The notes under the pieces: model-generated
Told to the model about the DNA's origin: nothing
The model's database searches: none
Seen by the model: the letters and a program-made list of their open reading frames with translations, nothing else
Program-made: the position numbers and the translations under genes
Part shown: in pieces, positions 47,328 through 56,045 of the stretch
Position numbering within the stretch: position 1 is the stretch's first letter
How the letters are laid out: each line of letters starts with the position of its first letter
Origin: Filimonas lacunae
Lineage (GTDB): Bacteria; Bacteroidota; Bacteroidia; Chitinophagales; Chitinophagaceae
Length of the DNA: 64,000 nucleotides
Direction of reading: 5' to 3'
Assembly (NCBI RefSeq): GCF_002355595.1
Contig: NZ_AP017422.1
Coordinates: 310,001 to 374,000, forward strand

Positions 47328-48707
47328 ATGCAACCCAAGCTGTTCTTAACATCCCTGCCTTTAATGGCAGCTATTGCCATTTCTAAACCGGCTTCTTCAC
47401 AGGGGCTGATTATTAGCAATGGTGGCTACCTGGTAGCCAATACCGCTCATATCGTGATTAATGAAGGTAGCCTTGTCAACTCCGGCACCTTCGCTGCCGG
47501 TGGCGGAACTGTAGATTTTACCGGTGCTTTGCCTGCTTCTGTATCAGGTACATCTTCCACATCCTTTAACAATATTGTTCTAAGCAAAGCGGGTAATACC
47601 CTTACACTGTTACAACATATCTATGTAGCAGGTTCAGTAGGCCTGGGCAGTGGCAATATTGATTTAAATGGATACAACCTGGATTTGGGACCTACAGGCG
47701 TATTAAATGGTGAAACTGCCAGTTCCCGTGTATTGGGGTCTAACGGCGGATTTATTATGAGGTCGGCTGAGATCACTGCTTCCGGTAGCAGCGTTAATCC
47801 AGGAAACCTGGGTATGTTGTTTACACCTGCTTCTAATTTAGGGCACACCGTTATTAAACGTGGACATCAATCGCAACAGTTGGGTGGTGCCTTTGGCATT
47901 AACCGCTTTTTTGATGTTACCGCAACTAATGGCACAACGGCTAAAGAAGATGTTACATTCCGGTATTTTGATGATGAACTCAATGGGGTGGCAGAGAAAG
48001 AGCTGGGCGTGTACTATGTAACGGCTGCCAATACAGCAGGTACTTTACAAACGCAAAAAGCTTTTGATTCAGTGGCTAATACCATTGAAATCAATAATGC
48101 TGCTTTTGCTGGTAAGTATGTGCTGGCCAGTAATATTTCTGATCCAGCACGTGCTACAGATCTGGTAGCAACTTTAATTGGTAACAAGGCTGATCTTACC
48201 TGGACTACCTTATATGAAATCAATACTGATCACTTTGAGTTGGAACGCATAGTTGATAAAGGTTTTTTTCAGTATATAGGCAGCTTACCTGCAGCCACAA
48301 CAGCTACCTCAGCTACCAATTATTACTTTACCGATCCGCAACCTGTTGAGGGGCCTTATACTTATCCTAGCCCGAGGTATTACCGCTATAAAGTATTTTT
48401 TAAAGATGGCAGTTACCGTTATTCAAATACGGCTTCTGTTGCGCCCGTAGGATATCCTAATTCTGTATTGCAGGTAAATCCTAATCCTACTACCGGCCCT
48501 GTAAATGTGAAGTTCAGCAGCTTTATACAGCAGAAGGTGTACCTGGAAGTAGTGAGCAATGCTGGTGTGATAGTAGCCCGCCAGGAAATGAATGCTGTGG
48601 TGGGACCAAACAGTATCTCCTGTGATATTAGTCATGTAACGCCGGGAGTTTATTATGTGCGCATGGTGAACATTTCCAGAACTGCCTATATGATAGTAAA
48701 ACAATAA
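47328..48707 (+). CDS. Secreted protein with T9SS type A sorting domain
   Basis: 459 residues. Signal peptide MQPKLFLTSLPLMAAIAISKPASSQ. The body is beta-rich (repeated short strands such as GGYLVANTAHIVINEGSLVN) with a fibronectin-like segment (PARATDLVATLIGNKADLTW then TTLYEINTDHFELER) and ends in the type IX C-terminal target domain: VNPNPTTGPVNVKF ... GVYYVRMVNISRTAYMIVKQ. Such proteins cross the outer membrane by type IX secretion and are attached to the surface or released. No enzymatic domain recognised. Followed after 31 nt by the collagen-like gene, probably in one transcript. Confidence 0.82.
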   Translation: MQPKLFLTSLPLMAAIAISKPASSQGLIISNGGYLVANTAHIVINEGSLVNSGTFAAGGGTVDFTGALPASVSGTSSTSFNNIVLSKAGNTLTLLQHIYVAGSVGLGSGNIDLNGYNLDLGPTGVLNGETASSRVLGSNGGFIMRSAEITASGSSVNPGNLGMLFTPASNLGHTVIKRGHQSQQLGGAFGINRFFDVTATNGTTAKEDVTFRYFDDELNGVAEKELGVYYVTAANTAGTLQTQKAFDSVANTIEINNAAFAGKYVLASNISDPARATDLVATLIGNKADLTWTTLYEINTDHFELERIVDKGFFQYIGSLPAATTATSATNYYFTDPQPVEGPYTYPSPRYYRYKVFFKDGSYRYSNTASVAPVGYPNSVLQVNPNPTTGPVNVKFSSFIQQKVYLEVVSNAGVIVARQEMNAVVGPNSISCDISHVTPGVYYVRMVNISRTAYMIVKQ

Positions 48708-48738
48708 TCTTTAATACTCAATCATTTATTAAACAACC

Positions 48739-50976
48739 ATGCGACTTAAAAGACTCATTCTAGGCTTTTTACTGGCATGCACGTTACAGGTTTCTGCGCA
48801 AAACGTAGGTGTTAATGCCGATGGTTCGCTGCCTGATAATAGTGCTATGCTGGATGTAAAAAGCACGGTAAAAGGTATACTGATACCGAGAATGCTTGCT
48901 ACGCAAAGACTTGCTATAGTAAGCCCCGCAACCGGCTTATTGGTGTTTCAGACAGATGGCACCAGTGGCTTTTATTTTAACAAGGGAACCACCGTTGCTC
49001 CTGATTGGAGTTACCTGGGTGCGCTAGGCCCTGCAGGCACCAACGGCTCAAACGCCTTGGTGAAAACATCATCAGAAGCTGCTGGTGCTAATTGCGCTAC
49101 AGGTGGTTCAAAAATTGAAGTTGGTAACGACTCCAATAACAATGGAGTGTTAGATGCCACTGAAATTAATATTACACTTACCATTTACATATGTAACGGA
49201 GCCGTAGGCCCAACCGGGCCTACGGGAGCCACAGGTGCTACCGGCGCTACTGGAGCCACAGGTCCGCAAGGTATTCAAGGTGTTCAGGGTGTTCAGGGTG
49301 TAACCGGCGCAACCGGCGCTACTGGTGCAATAGGTGCTACGGGAGCCACAGGTGCTACCGGTCCGCAAGGTATCCAAGGCATTCAGGGAGTAACCGGCGC
49401 AACCGGCGCTACTGGTGCAATAGGTGTTACCGGAGCCACAGGTGCTACCGGTCCGCAAGGTATCCAAGGCATTCAGGGAGTAACCGGTGCAACCGGCGCT
49501 ACTGGTCCAACCGGTGCTATTGGCGCAACAGGTGCTACCGGTCCGCAAGGTATCCAAGGCATTCAGGGAGTAACCGGCGCAACCGGCGCTACTGGTGCAA
49601 TAGGTGCTACCGGGGCAACAGGTGCTACCGGACCGCAAGGTATCCAAGGCATTCAGGGAGTAACCGGCGCAACCGGCGCTACTGGTGCAATAGGGGCTAC
49701 CGGGGCAACAGGTGCTACCGGACCGCAAGGTATCCAAGGCATTCAGGGAGTAACCGGTGCAACCGGCGCTACTGGTGCAATAGGTGTTACCGGTGCAACA
49801 GGTGCTACTGGCCCGCAAGGTATTCAGGGCATTCAGGGAGTAACCGGCGCAACGGGTGATACTGGTCCAACCGGTGCTATTGGCGCAGCTGGCCCAACTG
49901 GTCCACAAGGCCCGCAAGGTATTCAGGGGGTAACTGGAAGCACAGGTTCTATTGGTCTCACTGGTCCAACTGGTGCTACTGGGCCTGCCGGTCCTATTGG
50001 TCCCCAGGGGCCACAGGGCATTCAGGGAGTAACCGGCGATACAGGTGCTACTGGTCCTCAGGGTATTCAAGGCATTCAGGGGGTACCTGGTGCTACCGGA
50101 CCGATTGGCGCCACAGGTGCTACCGGTCCGCAAGGTATACAAGGTGTTCAGGGTGTTACGGGGGCAACTGGGCCTACCGGTCCTGCGGGAGCCACTGGTC
50201 CTACTGGAGCACAAGGTGTTGCAGGCCCAACTGGTCCTGCCGGAGCCACCGGAGCTACAGGTGATGGCTTTTCCAACGGAACCACAGGCGGCCAGATGAT
50301 TTTAACAATGAGTACTGCTCCCTATGCTCCAGGTGTACCGGTTTCGATGACTGGGGACGCTTCACTTACAAGCACTGGTGTAATTACCATCGGAAGCAGT
50401 AAAATCACCACCACAAAAATTGCAGATAATAGTGTTACAGTAGGAAAAATTTCTACCACAAGTGGAACAGCCAGCTCTACTACTTTTTTAAGAGGGGATG
50501 GTACCTGGTCTACGCCAAGTGGTGGTGGAAGTGGTGTAATAGGTGTTATTGCTGCCAATACAAATTCTCAGAATGTAGCTGTTGCTTCTACCAGTTCTTT
50601 TGGTAGCTTAACATTCAATAGCTATGGTGCACCTGGTACCGGGTCTTTTGACGGGTCAACTTATACAGCGGCACTTGCAGGTGTATATATGATAACTGTT
50701 AACTTAACTACCACCTATACTGCTACTGGCATTGCCCGGCCGGGAGTAAACTACACACCATCCGGTGGTTCAGCTACTGTTATAGCATGGGGAGTGGGCG
50801 GACCTTTTAGTAACGTTAATTTTCCGGCAACAAGTACTTCTACAGGTATGGTTACTACTGTATATTCACTGGCAGTGGGCGATAAAATTAATATTGTTAC
50901 TGCCAATAACGTTGCCAATCAGTTACCAGTATCTACAGATGGTACAACAAGACTTTCTATTATCAAGCTGTTTTAA
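48739..50976 (+). CDS. Collagen-like triple-helix surface protein with C1q/TNF-like head
   Basis: 745 residues. Signal peptide to about residue 21 (QVSAQN); a head region typical of Bacteroidota fibre proteins ([20 protein letters not shown]); a DUF7151-like segment ([18 protein letters not shown], then [14 protein letters not shown]); then uninterrupted Gly-X-Y from about 154 to 508, roughly 118 triplets, mostly GAT, GPQ, GIQ and GVT. The last 150 residues, after [11 protein letters not shown], form a jelly-roll of C1q/TNF/BclA type ([20 protein letters not shown]). Threonine in the Y position, as in BclA, is a possible O-glycosylation site. No T9SS tail. Expected to form trimeric fibres at the surface. 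Repeats are also strong in DNA (see 49291-49830). Confidence 0.88.
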   Translation: MRLKRLILGFLLACTLQVSAQNVGVNADGSLPDNSAMLDVKSTVKGILIPRMLATQRLAIVSPATGLLVFQTDGTSGFYFNKGTTVAPDWSYLGALGPAGTNGSNALVKTSSEAAGANCATGGSKIEVGNDSNNNGVLDATEINITLTIYICNGAVGPTGPTGATGATGATGATGPQGIQGVQGVQGVTGATGATGAIGATGATGATGPQGIQGIQGVTGATGATGAIGVTGATGATGPQGIQGIQGVTGATGATGPTGAIGATGATGPQGIQGIQGVTGATGATGAIGATGATGATGPQGIQGIQGVTGATGATGAIGATGATGATGPQGIQGIQGVTGATGATGAIGVTGATGATGPQGIQGIQGVTGATGDTGPTGAIGAAGPTGPQGPQGIQGVTGSTGSIGLTGPTGATGPAGPIGPQGPQGIQGVTGDTGATGPQGIQGIQGVPGATGPIGATGATGPQGIQGVQGVTGATGPTGPAGATGPTGAQGVAGPTGPAGATGATGDGFSNGTTGGQMILTMSTAPYAPGVPVSMTGDASLTSTGVITIGSSKITTTKIADNSVTVGKISTTSGTASSTTFLRGDGTWSTPSGGGSGVIGVIAANTNSQNVAVASTSSFGSLTFNSYGAPGTGSFDGSTYTAALAGVYMITVNLTTTYTATGIARPGVNYTPSGGSATVIAWGVGGPFSNVNFPATSTSTGMVTTVYSLAVGDKINIVTANNVANQLPVSTDGTTRLSIIKLF
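49291..49830 (+). repeat. Six 90-bp tandem repeats inside the collagen-like gene
   Basis: Units of exactly 90 bp begin at 49291, 49381, 49471, 49561, 49651 and 49741, each starting ATTCAGGGAGTAACCGG (the first GTTCAGGGTGTAACCGG) and coding ten Gly-X-Y triplets. Further, diverged copies extend to about 50270. Copies differ at few bases, so recent duplication or homogenisation is likely, and copy number could vary between strains. Confidence 0.95.
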
Positions 50977-50993
50977 GTAATAAGCATAGATAC

Positions 50994-51031
50994 AATAAAA
51001 AAGCATGGCTGAATGGCCATGCTTTTTTATT
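50994..51031. terminator. Bidirectional intrinsic terminator
   Basis: A perfect 16-bp stem (AATAAAAAAGCATGGC and complement) with a 6-nt loop, between the converging collagen-like and tail-collar genes. Confidence 0.92.
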
Positions 51032-51044
51032 ACTATAAATGAGT

Positions 51045-51650
51045 TTAATTCCTGGAAGGGAACACTCCATACACACACACTATATAATTGACAGCAGTGT
51101 ATGGTTGCATGTTATCATGCGGCAGTGAATTCCCGAAGACGGATAGTGTTATAGTAGGGTTAGGTCCTGCAAAACCGGTAACAGGTACACTGCTCGCTGC
51201 CAGCGGCACTCTGGTGCCGGCAGTGGCAGTAGCGTAAAAGGCTGTAGCGGCATCCGTTCCCAGGTTGTTGTTAACAGGGGTAGTGGCCCCCGCGGTGGTG
51301 GCAGCTTTCATGGAAACTGACGCACCTACTGCTGTGTTGTTTAAGGTAAAGGTAGGTGTATGTGAGTGCTGCGGCAGGTTGGCCGTTGTTAGTGTTACCT
51401 GTTCAGTACCCATTACCTGGCCTATAACAACATTGGCCCCACCTGGTCTTTGTCCAGTTCCTATAGGTACGCGACCGCCTAAAGCAGGCAGTAAAAATGA
51501 GTTGACGCCATCGCCGCCAAATGTGGTGCCCATGACAGCGTATACTGTTTGAAAGTCATTCAGGTTCAGTTGCTGTCCCTGGCAAAGCATCCAGCCAGTC
51601 GGGGCAAAAGTGCCGCCAAACATGCGTATTTCTCCAATAGTTCCTTGCAT
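51045..51650 (-). CDS. Phage-tail-collar domain protein 1 (MDP family)
   Basis: 201 residues. A small tail-collar domain at the N terminus, MQGTIGEIRMFGGTFAPTGW then MLCQGQQLNLNDFQTVYAVM and GTTFGGDGVNSFLLPALGGR, as in microcystin-dependent-protein (MDP) family members. A threonine/alanine-rich central segment is followed by HDNMQPYTAVNYIVCVYGVF and the terminal PSRN. No signal peptide. Last of three paralogous genes on this strand; closed by the terminator at 50994-51031. Role unknown; related proteins are called tail fibre proteins, but there are no other phage genes nearby. Confidence 0.87.
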   Translation of the reverse strand: MQGTIGEIRMFGGTFAPTGWMLCQGQQLNLNDFQTVYAVMGTTFGGDGVNSFLLPALGGRVPIGTGQRPGGANVVIGQVMGTEQVTLTTANLPQHSHTPTFTLNNTAVGASVSMKAATTAGATTPVNNNLGTDAATAFYATATAGTRVPLAASSVPVTGFAGPNPTITLSVFGNSLPHDNMQPYTAVNYIVCVYGVFPSRN

Positions 51651-51680
51651 AAAAATATCTTTTAAGAAGTGAGTGTTAAT

Positions 51681-52304
51681 TTAGTTTCTGGATGGAAATA
51701 CTCCATACATGCAAATAATATAATTCATGCCCAATACCGGCTGTATGTTGGAGTGTGCGGTAGTGCTACCTACAGAGGCTACTGTAACACTGGGGGTGCC
51801 GGGCGTAAGGTTACTGATAGTAACTGCATCGCTGGCCAACGTTTTGAAAACAAGCGACGGGCTAGGTGCCACATAGATTTGTGCTGAAAAAGAACCATCA
51901 TCAGCAGCCAGTAAGGCACCGGAAGGATTGGTAATTGTGCCCGCCTCTCCTGTACCATTAACAGAATAATTTATAGTACCGCTGGCAGAAGAAGCGGTAA
52001 CCGTAGCGGCATGGTTGTGTATAGGCATTTCGTCAAGAATAAGCGTGTGCGTTGGTTCGCCACCTACTTGCCCCAATGTATAATTACCACCATCTGCAGT
52101 GCTGGTGCCAGTACCCACCGGAATACGTCCTCTTAAATCGGGTAAGGCAAAATTGGTGGTGCCATTACCACCATAGGTGGTTCCCAGTAACGCAAAAAGC
52201 GCCTGGTTGGTAGATATATTCAGTAGTTGTCCTAAACAAAGTGCCCATGTTTTTGGGGCAAAATTGCCTGTGAAGCAGCGTATTTCAGCCATTGTTCCGT
52301 CCAT
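51681..52304 (-). CDS. Phage-tail-collar domain protein 2 (MDP family)
   Basis: 207 residues with the same plan as its neighbours: MDGTMAEIRCFTGNFAPKTW, LCLGQLLNISTNQALFALLG and TTYGGNGTTNFALPDLRGRI, a variable TASSASG-rich middle, and HSNIQPVLGMNYIICMYGVF ending PSRN. The start is ATG 52304, aligning with MDGT of paralogue 3; 20 further in-frame codons upstream are excluded. It has 30 nt to paralogue 1 and 37 nt to paralogue 3. No signal peptide. Confidence 0.87.
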   Translation of the reverse strand: MDGTMAEIRCFTGNFAPKTWALCLGQLLNISTNQALFALLGTTYGGNGTTNFALPDLRGRIPVGTGTSTADGGNYTLGQVGGEPTHTLILDEMPIHNHAATVTASSASGTINYSVNGTGEAGTITNPSGALLAADDGSFSAQIYVAPSPSLVFKTLASDAVTISNLTPGTPSVTVASVGSTTAHSNIQPVLGMNYIICMYGVFPSRN

Positions 52305-52341
52305 AGATATTGAATGTAGGGTGAGTGAATGTGGTGAGCAA

Positions 52342-52944
52342 TTAGTTTCGTGCAGGGAAATCACCTGACAGGCAGATGATTACATTCAGCGCCAGGTAAG
52401 GTTGCATGTTGTTATGTGGCAAAGATCTGCCGGCTGTTGCCAGTGTTACTCCGTTAATCTGCGGTGCTGTAACATTGGAAACAGTGATGGTGTCTTGCGC
52501 CATCGCTGCAACTGGTGCAGTGGCTGGGGCATAAAAACTGATAGAAGAATCTGTACCCAGGTAATTATTTTCCGGAGTCAGGCTGTTGGCGCTGTTCACG
52601 GCATTGATGGTAATGGTGGCCGATCCTGGTGTGGAATGTCCGGCTGTTGTTACATGGGTGTGTAAAGGAGTAGTGCTGGCGTCCAGCGTTACATTTACTG
52701 AACCGGCTTGCTCGCCTAGTACATATGTTTGTGTGCCTGGCGATGCGCCTGCACCCACAGGGGTTCTTCCTGCCAGGTTAGGTAGCGCAAAGGTACTTGA
52801 TCCGTTGCCCCCATAAATACTCCCAATAAGTGAGAATAATGCAGTGTAGCGACTAACCGGCATCACCTGGCCCTGGCAAAATGCCCAGCTGCGAGGTGCA
52901 AAGCTTCCGGCAAATAACCTGATTTCACCGACTGTTCCGTCCAT
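52342..52944 (-). CDS. Phage-tail-collar domain protein 3 (MDP family)
   Basis: 200 residues: MDGTVGEIRLFAGSFAPRSW, AFCQGQVMPVSRYTALFSLI and GSIYGGNGSSTFALPNLAGR, then VPV-type glycine-rich strands, and HNNMQPYLALNVIICLSGDF ending PARN. The first of the three in transcription order, 33 nt after the formyltransferase gene. Differs from the other two over most of its middle, so the three are old duplicates, not a recent triplication. No signal peptide. Confidence 0.87.
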   Translation of the reverse strand: MDGTVGEIRLFAGSFAPRSWAFCQGQVMPVSRYTALFSLIGSIYGGNGSSTFALPNLAGRTPVGAGASPGTQTYVLGEQAGSVNVTLDASTTPLHTHVTTAGHSTPGSATITINAVNSANSLTPENNYLGTDSSISFYAPATAPVAAMAQDTITVSNVTAPQINGVTLATAGRSLPHNNMQPYLALNVIICLSGDFPARN

Positions 52945-52977
52945 AGATATTTGTTTTATGATGAAGAAATAAAATAA

Positions 52978-53907
52978 TTAATAAAATATTTCGCCGGCCT
53001 GCCATCCCATTTGAGATAGCTTGCTGCCGGATAAATACCCTTCACGTAGTTGCAAAATGGTAATGCGGATAAAAGTATTGTTGGCGCAAGCTGCTATAAT
53101 GCCATGCGTACTGTCTATGTGTACTATAGTGCCAGGCACTACCCTGTCCGGAGGATTGTTGATGTTGATGGGCAATACTTCCAGCAGGCTCACCTGTATA
53201 TCTCTAAAACGGGTGATGGCACCGCCATACCTGGGATTGGTGGCATTTACCAGTTGTATCATCTCATCGGCTGTTTGTTGTTCCCATTGAATGGTTAGGT
53301 CGGTAATGCCGGGTTTGGAAAAATACAGGGCCGGAGACGGCGTTTGTGGTGTAGCAGGTTGCTTTGGGTGTTGTAAGCTTTGCGATAACTTATTAAACAA
53401 AGTGGCCATCGCATGTCCTAACCGTTCACAATGAATGCCATAAGTTTCCAATGGCATCAGGGGTATTTCCTGTATACATACTACAGGGCCTGCGTCAATA
53501 TCACTGGTCATCACATGTATAGTAATGCCACCCTGTTTTTCGCCGTTACGCAATTGCCAGAACACCGGGTCGGCTCCCGCATATTGTGGAAGCAAGCCAA
53601 AATGTGCATTCAGGCATCCTTTGGAAGGGAGAGTAAGTATGCTGTCCGGTAGTTTCCAGGGAAAGGTAAGCGTGAGTAATAGCTCGGCCTGCAGGTTGGT
53701 GATTAATGTACTTACTGTATCGGCTAATTGCTTTTTACTGGTAACATATATCTTGTCGGGCGCAATCATAACTTGTGCCAGCGCATTTTGTAAAAAGGCT
53801 GCTGACTTGTCGGGAATAACCACCGCGCCTAACTGACCTGTTTGTTGCAGGTGCATAATAGTAGGGATAGCTAATGTGTCGGAGTTGCAAAGGATGATAG
53901 TAGTCAT
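52978..53907 (-). CDS. Formyltransferase-family enzyme, not housekeeping Fmt
   Basis: 309 residues with the formyl-THF transferase fold. The catalytic triad N100, H102 and D138 is present (LNAHFGLLPQYAGADPVFWQ and HVMTSDIDAGPV), as in Fmt, ArnA and GART. The N-terminal Rossmann part starts TTIILCNSDTLAIPTIMHLQ rather than with the usual Fmt opening, and a C-terminal OB-like domain follows after about 190. The acceptor is unknown: candidates are an amino sugar or another small amine, or a protein residue. One base separates it from the binding-protein-like gene upstream, which ties it to the tail-collar group. Confidence 0.8.
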   Translation of the reverse strand: MTTIILCNSDTLAIPTIMHLQQTGQLGAVVIPDKSAAFLQNALAQVMIAPDKIYVTSKKQLADTVSTLITNLQAELLLTLTFPWKLPDSILTLPSKGCLNAHFGLLPQYAGADPVFWQLRNGEKQGGITIHVMTSDIDAGPVVCIQEIPLMPLETYGIHCERLGHAMATLFNKLSQSLQHPKQPATPQTPSPALYFSKPGITDLTIQWEQQTADEMIQLVNATNPRYGGAITRFRDIQVSLLEVLPININNPPDRVVPGTIVHIDSTHGIIAACANNTFIRITILQLREGYLSGSKLSQMGWQAGEIFY

Positions 53908-53908
53908 G

Positions 53909-54994
53909 TTACACGCACAGGTATGGATTCATCCAACCAAAGTTTACTTCGTGAACTAATGATTTCATCGAATGGTATTCCATCTCAAATCCGGGCAGTG
54001 AGGCTATTTCCTGTACGTTATGTGTTGCCTGACCGGCTTTGATGTCATTACGCGTTATCACCATATCATAGTTGCCGGCCATAGTGGTTTGCTGCTCATT
54101 TGCCAACTTTAGCCCGGCATGGAACTGCTGCAATTGTTCGTTTAAATTTCCGCCGGCAGCGGCTGCTTTAGCCAGTAAAACACCAGTTTCATAGCCCAGG
54201 TGATAAAAGGCACGGTTGGCTTCTATGGCCGTGTTATTATAATGGGAGGCTGTAGTATGTATAGTAAAGTCGTCATGCAAGGTTTCCAGTGCGGAGGTTA
54301 AATAAGGAAGACCTATAAACTGCGTTTTTTTGTGCCATCCCCTTGCTATGCATTCATTGAGAAATAAAGTAGTTTCTGTGCCGCAGAAAGTGGCAAACAC
54401 AAAATCGGGCTGATAGCTTTCGAGATAGGGGAATATCACAGATACATCGGCTAATGAGCCGGATGGCGGCATCGGGGTTACTGAAAAAGACCATTGCGCA
54501 TTGGCATCGGCATGCATCATCCCCGTATGAAACATCTGTGAAAAAGCATAGCCAGAGTCATACACAGAGCTTACATACATTCCTTTCTTTCCAAAATTTT
54601 GTACGCCCCAGTTGCCAATGGCCCAGGCATGCTGCCATAAGTGCATGGAATTAACGTGGGTGTAGGTGCTCAGCTTGCCTACATTAGGGATATGTGAGCC
54701 CAGTTCATTGATGATAAAAGGTATTTTGTTTTTGTTAAACTGATCGGCAATGTCATCTGCTACTTTGTGCGATACCACGCCGGTTACGGCATCTACTTCG
54801 TGATAGTTGAAAAAACGGCTGCAGGCTTCTTCTGTTTGTTTTAAACTGCCTTGTCCTATAAACTCTTTCACCAGTTCAAGGGTAATATCTGTGTCTTGTG
54901 AACGGAAGCCTTCTTTTACACCCCGCTCAAAATCCTTGCTGACAGGAAGGATAGAAGAGGTAGGTAATAACAGACCCAGGGAGATGGTTTTCAT
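53909..54994 (-). CDS. Periplasmic-binding-protein-like protein without signal peptide
   Basis: 361 residues with type I binding-protein fold: ISLGLLLPTSSILPVSKDFE, DAVTGVVSHKVADDIADQFN, KIPFIINELGSHIPNV and GMYVSSVYDSGYAF resemble the branched-chain amino acid/urea/amide-binding group. The N terminus MKTISLGLL goes directly into the first beta-strand; there is no signal peptide or lipobox, so the protein should stay in the cytosol. No ABC transporter genes are nearby. It may bind a small ligand for the neighbouring enzymes or act as a sensor; function unknown. Confidence 0.75.
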   Translation of the reverse strand: MKTISLGLLLPTSSILPVSKDFERGVKEGFRSQDTDITLELVKEFIGQGSLKQTEEACSRFFNYHEVDAVTGVVSHKVADDIADQFNKNKIPFIINELGSHIPNVGKLSTYTHVNSMHLWQHAWAIGNWGVQNFGKKGMYVSSVYDSGYAFSQMFHTGMMHADANAQWSFSVTPMPPSGSLADVSVIFPYLESYQPDFVFATFCGTETTLFLNECIARGWHKKTQFIGLPYLTSALETLHDDFTIHTTASHYNNTAIEANRAFYHLGYETGVLLAKAAAAGGNLNEQLQQFHAGLKLANEQQTTMAGNYDMVITRNDIKAGQATHNVQEIASLPGFEMEYHSMKSLVHEVNFGWMNPYLCV

Positions 54995-55025
54995 CGAAAT
55001 ACTGTTTACTGATTTATGATTGGGG

Positions 55026-55068
55026 GTAACCTGTTTTTACTGTTAAGCTGAGTAGTAAAAACGGGTAC
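55026..55068. promoter_or_regulatory. Imperfect hairpin between binding-protein and sulfotransferase genes
   Basis: GTAACCTGTTTTTACT and AGTAAAAACGGGTAC pair over about 13 bases with one bulge and one mismatch, loop about 12 nt. It lies in the largest gap of the tail-collar operon (86 nt) and could set relative expression by attenuation or RNA processing. Confidence 0.4.
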
Positions 55069-55080
55069 TGGTTATAAGGG

Positions 55081-56034
55081 TTACATTCTTAGCTTTTCCA
55101 GCTGGTGATAGCCCTTAAAGGCTTTTGCCAGGTAGCCGGCAGTTTCATCAATTCCGGTAGCAGGAAGCGCGAATTTCTTTTCCGGCTCTTTTGCGTCAAA
55201 GCCGCATCGTTGCATAATATCCTGCTGTTCTTTTTCTGTAAAAGGGGTGTGGGTTAATTGATATACTTTTTCTGTTATAGCACCAAAGCCTTCATTATAA
55301 TTCACGAGATAAGCTAAAGGGTCTTTGGCGTGAATCTGCTGCATCCGCTGATAGTACTGTTCCAGTATGGCAGCTACATAAGCGTGCGTGCCTTCCTGGT
55401 AAGCAGGTAGCTGCCCCAGGTTAAAAATTTCACTTTCAATAACACCTGGTACCGCATGCATCCCTTTCTTTTTTTCCTGTGAAGCAACTACTTCATCAGG
55501 CCTTCTGTATAAAAGAATAAATGGTACATCCGGATAATGTGCCCGTATTTCTTCATAAAAGAACAGGTGCCAGCTATCTGCTTTTATAAACAGTCTTTCT
55601 TCTGTGCCCGTGCGCTTTTGTGCATAATAAGAAACCGCATGTGGCAGCAGGTGCGACAGGTCTTTGCCTCCCTGTTTATACCGGGCGCGCAACAGATCAT
55701 CAAAAAAAGGAACTTCTGCCAGTACTATATGGTTGGGGTTCAATCCCAGTAATTGTGACAGCAGGGTAGAACCACAGCGGGATACATGGAATATAATGGC
55801 TGCAGGTGGTAAAGCATTGTCAGGGGCCGACCATCCGGGTAAAACATCTACCGCACTGCTATAGCGTTTGCCAAAGCCGTTTTCAGGCAAGGATTTGCAT
55901 TTAGATATGGTTTCGTCAAAGAAAGGATCGGTATAAGGTAATGTGCCCGGATATATCCATCGGGCATCTGTTCCATTATACAACTGGTACGGCAACCAGC
56001 CGGCAAGCGTGGAAGGTTCGGTTATAGGCGTCAT
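55081..56034 (-). CDS. Sulfotransferase-family protein
   Basis: 317 residues. The PAPS 5'-phosphosulfate loop is SRCGSTLLSQLLG (about 85-97) and the 3'-phosphate binding motif is FILLYRRPDEVVASQEKKKG (about 172-191), in the order and spacing of sulfotransferases. Cytosolic, no signal peptide. Its substrate is unknown. It lies 11 nt after the hydroxylase gene and heads the tail-collar cluster with it. Sulfotransferase-fold proteins may bind PAPS or, rarely, other nucleotides, so activity should not be assumed. Confidence 0.8.
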   Translation of the reverse strand: MTPITEPSTLAGWLPYQLYNGTDARWIYPGTLPYTDPFFDETISKCKSLPENGFGKRYSSAVDVLPGWSAPDNALPPAAIIFHVSRCGSTLLSQLLGLNPNHIVLAEVPFFDDLLRARYKQGGKDLSHLLPHAVSYYAQKRTGTEERLFIKADSWHLFFYEEIRAHYPDVPFILLYRRPDEVVASQEKKKGMHAVPGVIESEIFNLGQLPAYQEGTHAYVAAILEQYYQRMQQIHAKDPLAYLVNYNEGFGAITEKVYQLTHTPFTEKEQQDIMQRCGFDAKEPEKKFALPATGIDETAGYLAKAFKGYHQLEKLRM

Positions 56035-56045
56035 AAATAAAATAA

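Noticed and set aside
49150-50214. A 354-codon minus-strand open frame rich in Cys, Ser and Thr
   Set aside because: It is the mirror image of the collagen-like repeats; its composition merely reflects the GGT/GCN repeat pattern, and the plus-strand gene has signal peptide and domains.
49291-50270. Regularly spaced direct repeats as a CRISPR array
   Set aside because: The repeats are contiguous 90-bp coding units in frame with Gly-X-Y triplets; there are no unique spacers and no cas genes.
52978-53907. Identity as methionyl-tRNA formyltransferase (fmt)
   Set aside because: The fold and triad match, but the context and N-terminal sequence do not; kept as a formyltransferase of unknown acceptor.
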